Of a DNA stretch of 64,000 nucleotides, positions 56,070 to 64,000 are shown in pieces. The position numbers were made by a program, and so were the translations under genes. Below the pieces are notes generated by a model, which was not told the DNA's origin, searched no databases, and was given only the letters and a program-made list of their open reading frames with translations. The stretch is from Vibrio mimicus. GTDB taxonomy: Bacteria > Pseudomonadota > Gammaproteobacteria > Enterobacterales > Vibrionaceae. The stretch lies in the NCBI RefSeq assembly GCF_019048845.1, contig NZ_CP077425.1, positions 372,001 to 436,000 on the forward strand, read 5' to 3'. Each line of letters opens with the position of its first letter. The stretch's first letter is position 1.

Positions 56070-56855
56070 ATGACAAGGCTTCGTTATCTCATCGCTGGCT
56101 TAATCGCATGCCTAATACATGGTATTGCGCTGTCGTATACCCCACAGAAAAACACCATCAATGTATCAACCGAGGATGGCGCTCAGTCACTTCAAATTCA
56201 GCTTATGACCATCTCGGCAAGTAAACCGCTAGAACCCGTCATCGAGAAAAAGGCTGCTAAAGAACTTAAAGCTGATGCTAAACCACTTGAGCAGAAACCT
56301 GTTCAACAAGAATCCGTACCTGTAGTGAAAAAGAGTAAAAACGCAGCTCCGGATAAAGAGCCACTAAAAAAGGTTCAGCCTAAAAAAGAGCTTTCCAAAA
56401 CGAAGCCAAAGACGCAACTCGCTGAACAGAATACAGAAATAGAACCACAAAAAACGATCTCCAAGATCGAAGAGCCAGCTGTAGCCAAAACAGAAAAAAA
56501 GAAAGTAGAAACAAGTAAAACTGAACAACAAGAGACAGCGCCACCAGCCAAAGTGAGTGCGCAAGACAGTAAGCCGATGCTAGTAAAAAAACCTAAGTTC
56601 AGCGCAAAACCAGCGCCAGTGAGCTACCCAAGAATCGCAAGAAAACAAGGATTAGAAGGCAAAGTGCTTATCGAGGTTTGGCTAGATGAACAAGGCAATC
56701 AAATCAAGCAACTATTGCTTGAATCGAGTGGGCACCACGTACTAGACGAGCGAGCACTTAGCACAATCAAAGAATGGCATTTTTCACATCAAGTTGAGCA
56801 AGGGCAAGCGATTGCTCATCGCGTACAAATTCCGATTAATTTCCAATTACAGTAG
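56070..56855 (+). CDS. tonB: TonB energy-transducing protein (TonB1)
   Basis: 261 residues. N-terminal membrane anchor (YLIAGLIACLIHGIALSY), a long Lys/Glu/Pro-rich periplasm-spanning part (about 55-175), and the C-terminal TonB domain: SYPRIARKQGLEGKVLIEVW, DERALSTIKEWHF. It transmits proton-motive energy to outer-membrane receptors such as the two in this window. It is first of tonB-exbB-exbD-hutB-hutC-hutD. Confidence 0.95.
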   Translation: MTRLRYLIAGLIACLIHGIALSYTPQKNTINVSTEDGAQSLQIQLMTISASKPLEPVIEKKAAKELKADAKPLEQKPVQQESVPVVKKSKNAAPDKEPLKKVQPKKELSKTKPKTQLAEQNTEIEPQKTISKIEEPAVAKTEKKKVETSKTEQQETAPPAKVSAQDSKPMLVKKPKFSAKPAPVSYPRIARKQGLEGKVLIEVWLDEQGNQIKQLLLESSGHHVLDERALSTIKEWHFSHQVEQGQAIAHRVQIPINFQLQ

Positions 56856-56863
56856 TCGCTATC

Positions 56864-57547
56864 ATGCAAACATTAACCAATATACATAGTCAGCTCGGCA
56901 TCATGACATGGCCACTCATCATCATGTCATTCCTTACTATCGCTATCTTGATCGAGCGTACTATCTACATGCTGCTTAACAGCCGCACACATACAACAGC
57001 GATACTTAGAAGCATCCATAAACTGGATTTTTCTCGCCCTCAGGAAGTGGATGCCTTCATCCAAAACGAACTAAAAGGGCGACAACTGATTTTCCAATCC
57101 ATGCGCATGCTGCTAGGACATAGACACTTCACAAAACCACTTAGAGAAGAAGCGGTTGGTATCTGGCTATTTAAAAAGCGTCAGCAGTTTCGTTCAGGTA
57201 TTCGATTACTGTCGATGATAGGTGTCATCAGCCCGTTGATTGGATTACTTGGTACAGTGCTGGGATTAATGGAAATGTTTAGTGGTATGACAGATGCCAC
57301 TGTCGTTATTTCACCAGCAACGTTAGCAGATGGTTTAGGTTTGGCTATGACCACCACGGCCGCAGGTTTGATCATCGCGTTACCTGCAATTACAGGTGCA
57401 CAACTTCTAGGCATGTGGGTTGAAAAGACCCTTGCCAAGATTGAGTACACTCTGAATCACAGCAATCTGCATATTGAAGGTATTGTGGTTGATCCTTTCT
57501 CAGGTACTCAAAGCTCGTATACCGTTACCACTGACGAGGTGCTGTAA
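56864..57547 (+). CDS. exbB: ExbB proton-channel subunit
   Basis: 227 residues, three membrane helices in MotA/TolQ/ExbB layout: helix 1 WPLIIMSFLTIAILIERTIY, helix 2 IRLLSMIGVISPLIGLLGTV, helix 3 with LADGLGLAMTTTAAGLIIAL (Thr residues facing the proton path). It starts 8 bases after tonB and overlaps exbD by 1 base. Confidence 0.95.
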   Translation: MQTLTNIHSQLGIMTWPLIIMSFLTIAILIERTIYMLLNSRTHTTAILRSIHKLDFSRPQEVDAFIQNELKGRQLIFQSMRMLLGHRHFTKPLREEAVGIWLFKKRQQFRSGIRLLSMIGVISPLIGLLGTVLGLMEMFSGMTDATVVISPATLADGLGLAMTTTAAGLIIALPAITGAQLLGMWVEKTLAKIEYTLNHSNLHIEGIVVDPFSGTQSSYTVTTDEVL

Positions 57548-57966
57548 TGATCCAATCACACTCTCGTTATAGCGAAGACGAATTTAAGCCAGATCTCACG
57601 CCGATGATAGACATCATCTTTATTGTGATGGTATTTCTTCTGCTTACTGCGAATGTCAGTGTTCAAACACTGAATGTCGACATCCCAAAAACGGAAGAAG
57701 CCAGCCAGCTTTCCTCGCCAGATAAACCCGTTATCTCAATCGGCATCTTACACAGTGAAGAGGAAAAGTGGGCATTAGATGGCGTGAAATTTAGTGATTG
57801 GAACGCTTTCACTACTGAACTACTGAAAACTCGCAGCACCTACCCAGATAAACCTTTTGTGATTGCCGCAGACAAAAAAGCCGATGTGGAATCCATGCTC
57901 AACCTCTTTGCATTCATGCAAAAACACCAAATTTCCGCCACTAATATCGTTATGGAAGAACAATAA
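57547..57966 (+). CDS. exbD: ExbD proton-channel subunit
   Basis: 139 residues. One N-terminal helix with the essential Asp (LTPMIDIIFIVMVFLLLTAN), then a small periplasmic domain ending FMQKHQISATNIVMEEQ. It forms the ExbBD motor with TonB. It overlaps exbB by 1 base, and its stop overlaps the hutB start (TAATG). Confidence 0.95.
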   Translation: MIQSHSRYSEDEFKPDLTPMIDIIFIVMVFLLLTANVSVQTLNVDIPKTEEASQLSSPDKPVISIGILHSEEEKWALDGVKFSDWNAFTTELLKTRSTYPDKPFVIAADKKADVESMLNLFAFMQKHQISATNIVMEEQ

Positions 57967-58835
57967 TGAAAAAACTCGCTTTGGCATTCAGTTTATTTTT
58001 ATCGATTCCTTTTTTATCAATGGAATCGGCTTACGCTCAACAAGAAACACAGACAAACAATCGCATCATTAGTGCAGGCTCAAGCATTACCGAGCTACTG
58101 ATTGCGCTAGGCGCGAAAGACCAGCTTATCGCTGTGGATGTAACAAGCCGAAAATACAACGCTGACGAAGCATTGCCGCAAGTAGGGTATCACCGCCAGT
58201 TATCTGCTGAAGGCTTAATGGCTCTTTCACCGACTCATTTAATTGGCTCACATGAAATGGGACCTGAGAATACTTTAACGCTACTAAAAAGTGGCGGAAT
58301 AAAAGTCGAGACAGTGCCTTCTGGAGATACAGAAGAAGACCTGTTTGGCCGTATCGATAAAATCGCGCAAATCACAGGGAAGCAGGAGAAAGCGAAAGAA
58401 CTTAAAGCATCGATTGATGAGCAGTTGAACGCAATGAAAGCTCGTAAACTCGCACATCCACCAAAAGTGCTGTTTGCTATGCTGACCAAAGGCAGACCAG
58501 CCACTATCGCTGGAGATAAAACCACTATCGATGTGATCATCAACCTTGCTGGCGGTCAAAATCCAGCAAAATCAGAAATGAGCTCATACAAACCACTATC
58601 TCCGGAAGCCATCGTACAAATGCAACCTGATGTCTTATTGGTCAGTGCTCGCGCTTGGGAAGCATTAGGTGGGCATGAAGGCATTCTGAAAGAATTCCCT
58701 CTTCTGGCTGCTACACCTGTTGCTGGCAAAGACCGCATTATCCCTGTAAGTAGTAGCGCCATCATTGGCGGCTTTGGACTTGAAAGTTTAGAACTGACTG
58801 ACGAGTTATATAAAGCCTTCCAAAAGATCAACTAA
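57966..58835 (+). CDS. hutB: Periplasmic haem-binding protein HutB
   Basis: 289 residues, ABC haem importer binding protein, class III fold. Signal peptide MKKLALAFSLFLSIPFLSMESAYA. Features: RIISAGSSITELLIALGAKD, VGYHRQLSAEGLMALSPTHL with the Tyr-His pair typical of haem-binding proteins (YHR), GGQNPAKSEMSSYKPLSPEA. It starts in the exbD stop. Confidence 0.94.
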   Translation: MKKLALAFSLFLSIPFLSMESAYAQQETQTNNRIISAGSSITELLIALGAKDQLIAVDVTSRKYNADEALPQVGYHRQLSAEGLMALSPTHLIGSHEMGPENTLTLLKSGGIKVETVPSGDTEEDLFGRIDKIAQITGKQEKAKELKASIDEQLNAMKARKLAHPPKVLFAMLTKGRPATIAGDKTTIDVIINLAGGQNPAKSEMSSYKPLSPEAIVQMQPDVLLVSARAWEALGGHEGILKEFPLLAATPVAGKDRIIPVSSSAIIGGFGLESLELTDELYKAFQKIN

Positions 58836-58895
58836 GCATTTTCACAGATAACAACCAGAATCCTATCCACCAAAAGAATAGGTAAAAAGTAAACG

Positions 58896-59936
58896 ATGAC
58901 AGATTCAAGAATGGTTTCGGCTAAAACTCTGTGCATAGTGGCGGCGATTGCGCTTTACTGCGCGACGGTTGCTTCCATAAGTATGGGTGCGATGAACATC
59001 AGTTTATCTGACAGCTTGAAATCCCTTTTACCACTTGGCAGCCATGATCTTCCCGCGCATGTCACTATGATTGTTCAACAAGTACGTTTACCTCGTACTT
59101 TGTTGGCCATTGCTGTTGGAGGGATTCTAGCGATTAGTGGTGCTGTAATGCAGGGGCTATTTCGCAACCCGCTCGCTGATCCGGGCATTATAGGTGTCTC
59201 TTCCGGAGCTGCATTAGGTGCGGCGTTAGCAATCGTAGTGTTTGGCGATCTTGCTCACCACTATCCAAACTTACTGCTCTTTGGCACGGTTCCTATGTTC
59301 GCCTGTATCGGCGGTGCTTTTACGACATTTGCAGTGTATCGCCTTGGTACTAGCAGCAACGGAACTTCCGTCACTATGATGCTACTTTCCGGTGTCGCTA
59401 TTTCAGCACTGGCAGGCGCGGCATTGGGGTTATTGAACTATTATGCCGATGACCAAGCTCTGCGAGACCTGTCGCTTTGGACTATGGGGTCATTGGCGGG
59501 CGCTAATCAAAAAGGTCTATGGCTCGCTTTTGCTACGCTCATCATTTTGTTTATCGCCTACTATCGTGATGCCGATAAGCTCAATGCCATGTTATTAGGT
59601 GAGGCTGAAGCGCGTCATATGGGAATCAATGTTCAGTCTTTAAAACGTCGCTTAATAATTTTGGCTGCATTCGGTGTAGGTATGACCGTCGCTTTAGCAG
59701 GTATGATCGGTTTCATTGGACTCATTGTTCCTCATCTAGCTCGAATGATTATCGGCCCTAATTACCGTTCACTACTCCCTGTCACTCTGTTTATGGGTGC
59801 ACTATTAATTCTCATTTCAGACATGCTGGCGAGAACTATCATTGCTCCTCTCGATATGCCCGTCGGTATTGTCACGGCTTTGCTGGGAGCACCATTCTTC
59901 GTATGGCTATTGATCAAGCAAAAAGGGAGATTTTAA
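58896..59936 (+). CDS. hutC: Haem ABC transporter permease HutC
   Basis: 346 residues, FecCD/BtuC-type permease with about 10 helices: VRLPRTLLAIAVGGILAISG, GLFRNPLADPGIIGVSSGAA, GMIGFIGLIVPHLARMIIGP. The start at ATG 58896 is 60 bases after hutB. It ends over the hutD start. Confidence 0.95.
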   Translation: MTDSRMVSAKTLCIVAAIALYCATVASISMGAMNISLSDSLKSLLPLGSHDLPAHVTMIVQQVRLPRTLLAIAVGGILAISGAVMQGLFRNPLADPGIIGVSSGAALGAALAIVVFGDLAHHYPNLLLFGTVPMFACIGGAFTTFAVYRLGTSSNGTSVTMMLLSGVAISALAGAALGLLNYYADDQALRDLSLWTMGSLAGANQKGLWLAFATLIILFIAYYRDADKLNAMLLGEAEARHMGINVQSLKRRLIILAAFGVGMTVALAGMIGFIGLIVPHLARMIIGPNYRSLLPVTLFMGALLILISDMLARTIIAPLDMPVGIVTALLGAPFFVWLLIKQKGRF

Positions 59937-60769
59937 TGTTATCTATACTCTCCAAACCTAAAAAAGAAGTTCCTTCAGATTCGATAAGTTACTCAGGCCG
60001 AGAGACCGTGTATATAAAAGGGCTGTCAGTCACACTAGAGCATAGAAAAATATTGAATAGCATTGATCTTAGCTTGAACCGCAAGGAATTCACCATCCTT
60101 CTGGGACCAAATGGCACAGGAAAAAGCACTTTGTTAAAGGCATTAACTGGTGAAATTAAAGCTGTTGGAGAGTTTGCTATTTTTGGTAAGCCTCGTGACC
60201 AATGGCCACCAGAAATATTAGCAAAACATCTTGGTGTTTTGCCTCAAAGTAGCTCTCTGTCGTTCAATTTTATGACGGAGGAAGTCATTGAATTAGGTGG
60301 AATTGGTTTAACCATGTCTAATGCTCAATTAGCCACTGTCGTAGAGAGAAATATGCGAATAACAGATGTTAATCACTTAGCACAACGCTCCTACCCAACC
60401 TTATCTGGAGGAGAAAAACAGCGCGTTCATTTAGCTCGTGTACTCACTCAGTTAGAACAGAGCCGAGAGAATAAAGTTTTACTATTAGATGAACCGACAT
60501 CTGCACTCGACATTCACCACCAGCATACAACACTTAAATTAGCTCGAAAATTAGCGACGCAAGGAGCAACTGTGGTCGCGGTCTTGCATGATCTTAATTT
60601 GGCAGCTCAATATGCCGACCGAATTGTCATTCTTAATGAGGGTGACATAGTAGCAGATGCGGAGCCCAATCAGGCTCTAAAAAAAGAAATTATAGAAGCC
60701 GTTTATCACCACAAAGTGGATATTATTCCTCATCCCCGTTACAGACACCCTGTAATAATTGCGAGCTAA
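59936..60769 (+). CDS. hutD: Haem ABC transporter ATPase HutD
   Basis: 277 residues from ATG 59936 (GGGAG 8 bases upstream; start overlaps the hutC stop by 1 base); an earlier in-frame codon at 59903 would sit inside hutC. Walker A LLGPNGTGKSTLL, signature LSGGEKQRVHLARVL, Walker B VLLLDEPTSALDIHHQ, switch His in VAVLHDLNLA. An N-terminal stretch of about 25 residues precedes the ATPase fold. The last gene of the operon; I see no typical terminator after it. Confidence 0.94.
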   Translation: MLSILSKPKKEVPSDSISYSGRETVYIKGLSVTLEHRKILNSIDLSLNRKEFTILLGPNGTGKSTLLKALTGEIKAVGEFAIFGKPRDQWPPEILAKHLGVLPQSSSLSFNFMTEEVIELGGIGLTMSNAQLATVVERNMRITDVNHLAQRSYPTLSGGEKQRVHLARVLTQLEQSRENKVLLLDEPTSALDIHHQHTTLKLARKLATQGATVVAVLHDLNLAAQYADRIVILNEGDIVADAEPNQALKKEIIEAVYHHKVDIIPHPRYRHPVIIAS

Positions 60770-61131
60770 TATTAGAAACAAAAATTACATGTAACTAAAA
60801 GTTAGGTTAGAAAGTTAGTAACCCCTGCTGCTACAAGGCTTACATTCCGATAATCTAACTTTTAAGGTCATGGTAAAGGTAACCAACCGCTACCACCACT
60901 CAAGCCAATGATCCCAGCCCCTAACACATTTCTGGACACTTCTGAGTTACGAAGTGCTCAGTGTGAAAGTTCTGGACAAAAATTAGTTTCGAGCTTTGTT
61001 GCCCTGCGACAGTCGCTTCAAAATTTTTTCACCTCTATCGCCACTTTGTCGCCACTTGCTAAATTTAGAGCAAAAAAAAGAGCCGTCAAAAACGGCTCTT
61101 AATCATTCGATTTTTCCGATCAATTTAAGGC
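60770..61131. other. Gene-free region between hutD and guaC with scattered repeats
   Basis: It contains a 10-bp inverted repeat TAAAAGTTAG (60796-60805) / CTAACTTTTA (60855-60864), a 9-bp direct repeat TTCTGGACA (60930 and 60970, 40 bases apart) around a CACTTC/GAAGTG stem (60937-60956), and the guaC terminator. No gene seen. It is the right-hand junction of the haem cluster. Confidence 0.5.
61078..61100 (-). terminator. Terminator of guaC
   Basis: AAGAGCCGT (61078-61086) and ACGGCTCTT (61092-61100); on the minus strand it is followed by eight or more T. It lies 32 bases past the guaC stop. Confidence 0.93.
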
Positions 61132-62175
61132 TTACTCACGCCCGTAGACGTTGTTCTCTTGCTCTTGAACTCGGATAAACGTTGTACGCTTCGTTAGCTC
61201 ACGAAGCTCCGCCGCGCCTACATAGGTACAGGTTGAGCGCACGCCGCCGAGGATGTCTTGAATGGTGCCGTTTACGCTGCCACGGTATGGCAATAGTACG
61301 GTTTTTCCTTCGGCGGCACGGTAACCTGCTACACCGCCAGAATGCTTGTCCATCGCGCTCTTCGATGACATGCCGTAAAATTTCATGAAGGTTTCGCCAT
61401 CTTTTACGATGAGTTCGCCGCCCGCTTCTTCATGACCTGCCAGCATACCGCCAAGCATCACGAAATCCGCGCCGCCGCCGAAGGCTTTCGCTACATCTCC
61501 CGGACACGTACAGCCGCCGTCACCGATGATGCGACCACCAAGGCCGTGCGCAGCATCCGCACATTCGATAATCGCGGACAGTTGTGGGTAACCGACACCG
61601 GTTTTTACGCGTGTCGTACACACAGAGCCAGGGCCAATGCCTACTTTAACAATGTCGGCACCCGCAAGGATAAGCTCTTCTACCATATCGCCTGTTACAA
61701 CGTTACCCGCAGAGATGACTTTGTCAGGAAATGCAGCGCGCACTCTTTGCACGTACTCAACAAGGTGCTCAGAATAGCCATTCGCGATATCGATACAGAT
61801 GAAGATCAGTTCATCAGACAGTGCCATCACATCTTTGGTTTTTTGGAAATCGGCTTCCGATGTGCCGGTTGAAACCATAACATTGTTCAGCGTCGCTTTG
61901 TCGGCACTTTTCACAAACTCAGCCCAATCAGCCACAGTGTAATGTTTGTGTACTGCGGTCATCACACCATGCTCAGCCAAGGCTTTAGCCATGGCAAAAC
62001 TGCCTACCGAGTCCATATTGGCGGCAATCACAGGTACGCCTGACCATTGACGACCACTATGTTTGAAAGTAAACTCGCGGGTTAAATTTACTTGAGAACG
62101 GCTTTTCAGGGTTGAACGTTTCGGGCGAAACAGGACATCTTTAAAACCTAACTTAAGTTCTTGTTCGATACGCAT
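61132..62175 (-). CDS. guaC: GMP reductase
   Basis: Reduces GMP to IMP with NADPH in purine salvage; 347 residues, the same as E. coli GuaC. Signatures: [34 protein letters not shown], active-site loop [20 protein letters not shown] (Cys nucleophile), [34 protein letters not shown]. Single gene with its own terminator and a 120-base leader holding an unusual hairpin. Confidence 0.97.
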   Translation of the reverse strand: MRIEQELKLGFKDVLFRPKRSTLKSRSQVNLTREFTFKHSGRQWSGVPVIAANMDSVGSFAMAKALAEHGVMTAVHKHYTVADWAEFVKSADKATLNNVMVSTGTSEADFQKTKDVMALSDELIFICIDIANGYSEHLVEYVQRVRAAFPDKVISAGNVVTGDMVEELILAGADIVKVGIGPGSVCTTRVKTGVGYPQLSAIIECADAAHGLGGRIIGDGGCTCPGDVAKAFGGGADFVMLGGMLAGHEEAGGELIVKDGETFMKFYGMSSKSAMDKHSGGVAGYRAAEGKTVLLPYRGSVNGTIQDILGGVRSTCTYVGAAELRELTKRTTFIRVQEQENNVYGRE

Positions 62176-62233
62176 TGTGTAATTCCTTGATTAATTGACC
62201 ATTTGTGTCTCTTAGCAGAGTGCGTAGTACCTT

Positions 62234-62288
62234 CGTTGGCAGACGTCAGTACATTTCGGACACAAAAAAACCGGAGCGTTGGCAGACG
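62234..62288. repeat. 12-bp direct repeat in the guaC leader
   Basis: CGTTGGCAGACG occurs at 62234-62245 and 62277-62288, 43 bases apart; the second copy makes the loop and upper stem of the leader hairpin. Confidence 0.85.
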
Positions 62289-62299
62289 CTCCGGTTTTC
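62267..62299 (-). promoter_or_regulatory. Terminator-like hairpin at the predicted guaC transcription start
   Basis: AAAACCGGAGCGT (62267-62279 region) and ACGCTCCGGTTTT (62285-62297 region) make a perfect 13-bp stem with loop TGGCAG. On the minus strand it is followed by TTTTTTTGTG, so it works toward guaC. It begins about 5-10 bases after the predicted -10 box, so it would occupy the first 30 bases of the transcript. Confidence 0.75.
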
Positions 62300-62302
62300 A
62301 GC

Positions 62303-62330
62303 ATTATAGGCCGCGTTTTTTTTCTCTCAA
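62303..62330 (-). promoter_or_regulatory. Predicted guaC promoter
   Basis: On the minus strand: -35 TTGAGA (62330-62325), 16-base spacer, -10 TATAAT (62308-62303), an exact -10 consensus. It gives a start near 62296 and a leader of about 120 bases. Confidence 0.65.
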
Positions 62331-62697
62331 GACTGATATTTGACTTTTTTTTGTGTTATCCTGCCGAAGTTTTCATACCTAGCTAACACTCTTCAAGTCT
62401 CATACCTTTAATTCTATTATTAAACAAAAGCTTAGCCACACCACGCCAAATTATCGACATTCTAAACCTTTTGAAAATAATCGATTGCGTTGCCGAAATT
62501 GCAATTAATTAGATCTATATCACATCAAAGCCAGCTCAAAACATAACCACCTATCAGAAAATACCTCCAAATCAGATCAAACTCACACCCCACACAAATA
62601 ATTCACCAAATCTATGGGTTAGGCTCAATTGTTGCTTAATTAAAAATCTACTCTTGCGTTAGATATTGCCCCTTTCAGGGAAAGAAACTGGTGATTT
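62331..62697. other. AT-rich divergent promoter region of guaC and the outer-membrane protein gene
   Basis: About 370 bases without a gene, AT-rich. It includes the region upstream of the guaC promoter and the leader of the small barrel protein. Nothing else was identified. Confidence 0.5.
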
Positions 62698-63246
62698 ATG
62701 GCACGCTCTTATATTTGGCTACTTCTTTGTTGTTGGTTTACATTGCCTGCTTATGCAGGTTCTAGCCCTTATTTATTTTCTCTAAGTACAGGGTTTAGTC
62801 GGGTTGATAACCCAGCAAGTAATGATGAGGCTTGGGTTACTCAATTTGGCTATAACTACCAATTCTCGCCATTCATTGGGCTCGATATGGGATATTCTGG
62901 CATGATCGGAAACGGGGCTAACATGCTGAATAATCAGCAACAAAAAATAGATGTTAAGGTCGAAGGATTCTATTTCGGCGCTTTTATGGAACAACCGATC
63001 AACAATATCACTGTACTTTATGCCCGAGGCGGCTTGGCACGGATGAAAGTCAAAGAACGCTATGAATTAGGTTCAGTCAATGCTAATCGCCAACTTTCAG
63101 GGACCAATCCCTATATAGGTATTGGCACCAAAGTACAATCGAGCATAGACAAAAGTTTGGCGCTGACGATGGAGCTTAACTACCAATCCTTAGAGCAGGA
63201 TTATTCTAGCCTCTCCTTTACTGTCGGCGGGCAATATCGTTTTTAA
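62698..63246 (+). CDS. Small outer-membrane beta-barrel protein
   Basis: 182 residues. Signal peptide ARSYIWLLLCCWFTLPAYAG, then alternating beta strands typical of an eight-stranded barrel (VTQFGYNYQFSPFIGLDMGY, SLALTMELNYQSLEQDY) and a C-terminal Phe (FTVGGQYRF) for Bam recognition. It belongs to the OmpA/Ail-like or OMP_b-brl superfamily. No catalytic motif. Role unknown. Confidence 0.8.
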   Translation: MARSYIWLLLCCWFTLPAYAGSSPYLFSLSTGFSRVDNPASNDEAWVTQFGYNYQFSPFIGLDMGYSGMIGNGANMLNNQQQKIDVKVEGFYFGAFMEQPINNITVLYARGGLARMKVKERYELGSVNANRQLSGTNPYIGIGTKVQSSIDKSLALTMELNYQSLEQDYSSLSFTVGGQYRF

Positions 63247-63310
63247 TCAATACCTGATAAGCATTTTTTGGTAGGCTAGGCACCTGTTTAAATACACTAC
63301 AAAAGTTTTT

Positions 63311-64000
63311 ATGAAACAAGCCATTCGAAAAAAGCTATTAGAAAAGGTCGAAAACACGACAGAAACTCCGATGTTGGTTCTTTCCGTCATCTATGTTGTC
63401 GTTGCCCTATTGCCCGACATCGCGGTGTTATCTCCTGAAGATCTTGAGTTTCTTGATGGCTTACTCTGGATTGTTTGGGGCGTTTTCGCAACAGAACTGT
63501 TAGTAAAAATCTTTGTTAGCCCCAAACCTCTACAGTACATGATTCAAAACTGGCCAGATGTACTGATCGTAGCAATGCCGTTCTTACGTCCTCTGCGTTT
63601 TCTGCGCATCTTATTGGTACTACCGAAAGCGTGGAGACAAACGAGATCGGTTCTGCGCCAAAAAACATTCAGTTTTATCGGGCTCACCAGTCTTTCAACG
63701 GTATTACTCTCCGCCGCTTTCGTATATTTGGTTGAGAAAGGGACACCCAGCCCAATCAACAGTTATTCGGATGCGCTCTGGTGGGCAATGTCGACAATTA
63801 CGACCGTGGGTTACGGGGATATGTATCCAGTGACAGGTTTTGGGCGGGGCGTAGCGGTATTTTTGATGCTAACGGGGATTACTCTGTTCGGTTTATTAAC
63901 CGCGAGCGTGGCTTCTTTTTTCGTGGAAGACGACACGGCGAAAAAAGATCATGTGACGATCAATACGTTGCTAGAGAAAAGTGAACAGCTTGAAATGCAA
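63311..64000 (+). CDS. Voltage-gated-type potassium channel (partial, runs off the window)
   Basis: 230 codons from ATG 63311 to the window end without a stop. Two-to-four membrane helices, with an S4-like basic stretch (RPLRFLRILLVLPKAWRQTR), a pore helix and the K+ filter TITTVGYGDMYP, then a last helix (VFLMLTGITLFGLLTASVAS) and the start of a cytoplasmic coiled tail. It is a 6-helix-type channel by the order of segments. The ribosome site is weak (AAAAG). The C-terminal end lies beyond the window. Confidence 0.9.
   Translation, partial: MKQAIRKKLLEKVENTTETPMLVLSVIYVVVALLPDIAVLSPEDLEFLDGLLWIVWGVFATELLVKIFVSPKPLQYMIQNWPDVLIVAMPFLRPLRFLRILLVLPKAWRQTRSVLRQKTFSFIGLTSLSTVLLSAAFVYLVEKGTPSPINSYSDALWWAMSTITTVGYGDMYPVTGFGRGVAVFLMLTGITLFGLLTASVASFFVEDDTAKKDHVTINTLLEKSEQLEMQ

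Overview
The window looks like part of the second chromosome of a Vibrio from the V. cholerae / V. mimicus group. The evidence is a set of genes I know together from V. cholerae chromosome II: the vctA / vctPDGC catecholate-iron locus, prtV, the lipase and its foldase, the hlyA pore-forming cytolysin, the thermolabile haemolysin/lecithinase, an emrD-like exporter, nadE, a DEAD-box helicase and guaC. The haemolysin differs clearly from the V. cholerae cytolysin as I remember it and reads more like the V. mimicus form, so V. mimicus or a close relative is my best guess. This is from memory and was not searched.

Layout. 1-5.6 kb: a copper/silver RND efflux system (end of an unidentified gene, cusB with two C-terminal CusF-like domains, cusA) and a Met/His-rich cupredoxin. 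5.8-8.3 kb: cytochrome b561, acetate kinase and a small DUF2218 protein. 8.3-15.1 kb: the Fur-controlled vct siderophore-iron locus (receptor, AraC regulator, four-gene ABC transporter). 15.2-16.9 kb: a class II glutamine amidotransferase and two small genes, one of which resembles the PrtV propeptide. 17-24 kb: secreted virulence-type enzymes (PrtV, lipase foldase, lipase, cytolysin). 24-31.7 kb: an AT-rich insertion of three minus-strand genes lying between the cytolysin and the lecithinase. It holds a 1260-residue YD-repeat (Rhs-like) protein, a separate 411-residue protein that carries the rest of the Rhs core behind a twin-arginine signal, and an unrecognised secreted protein. This is the best candidate for an undescribed system. 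31.7-46.3 kb: lecithinase, a diguanylate cyclase with a C-terminal frameshift, a Bcr/EmrD-type exporter, a lysine riboswitch with its NhaC-type lysine transporter, a sensory trio (periplasmic binding protein, histidine kinase, HD-GYP response regulator), a chemoreceptor and NAD-synthesis genes. 46.3-49.5 kb: DcuB behind a perfect FNR-type palindrome, and the DEAD-box helicase. 49.5-51 kb: a gene-poor junction with a truncated IS3-family element. 51-60.8 kb: a complete haem-uptake cluster (receptor, hutZXW, and tonB-exbB-exbD-hutBCD in the other direction). 61-64 kb: guaC with an unusual leader, a small outer-membrane barrel, and a potassium channel cut by the window end.

How it fits together. 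Two iron routes (catecholate siderophore and haem) share the TonB/ExbBD energy supply encoded here. Exported toxins and enzymes (PrtV, lipase, cytolysin, lecithinase) form a block that can release nutrients and haem from host cells. The YD-repeat cassette sits inside that block. Several genes appear to sense the environment directly: a riboswitch for lysine, an FNR-type site for oxygen, Fur-type boxes for iron, and a terminator-like hairpin at the predicted guaC transcription start.
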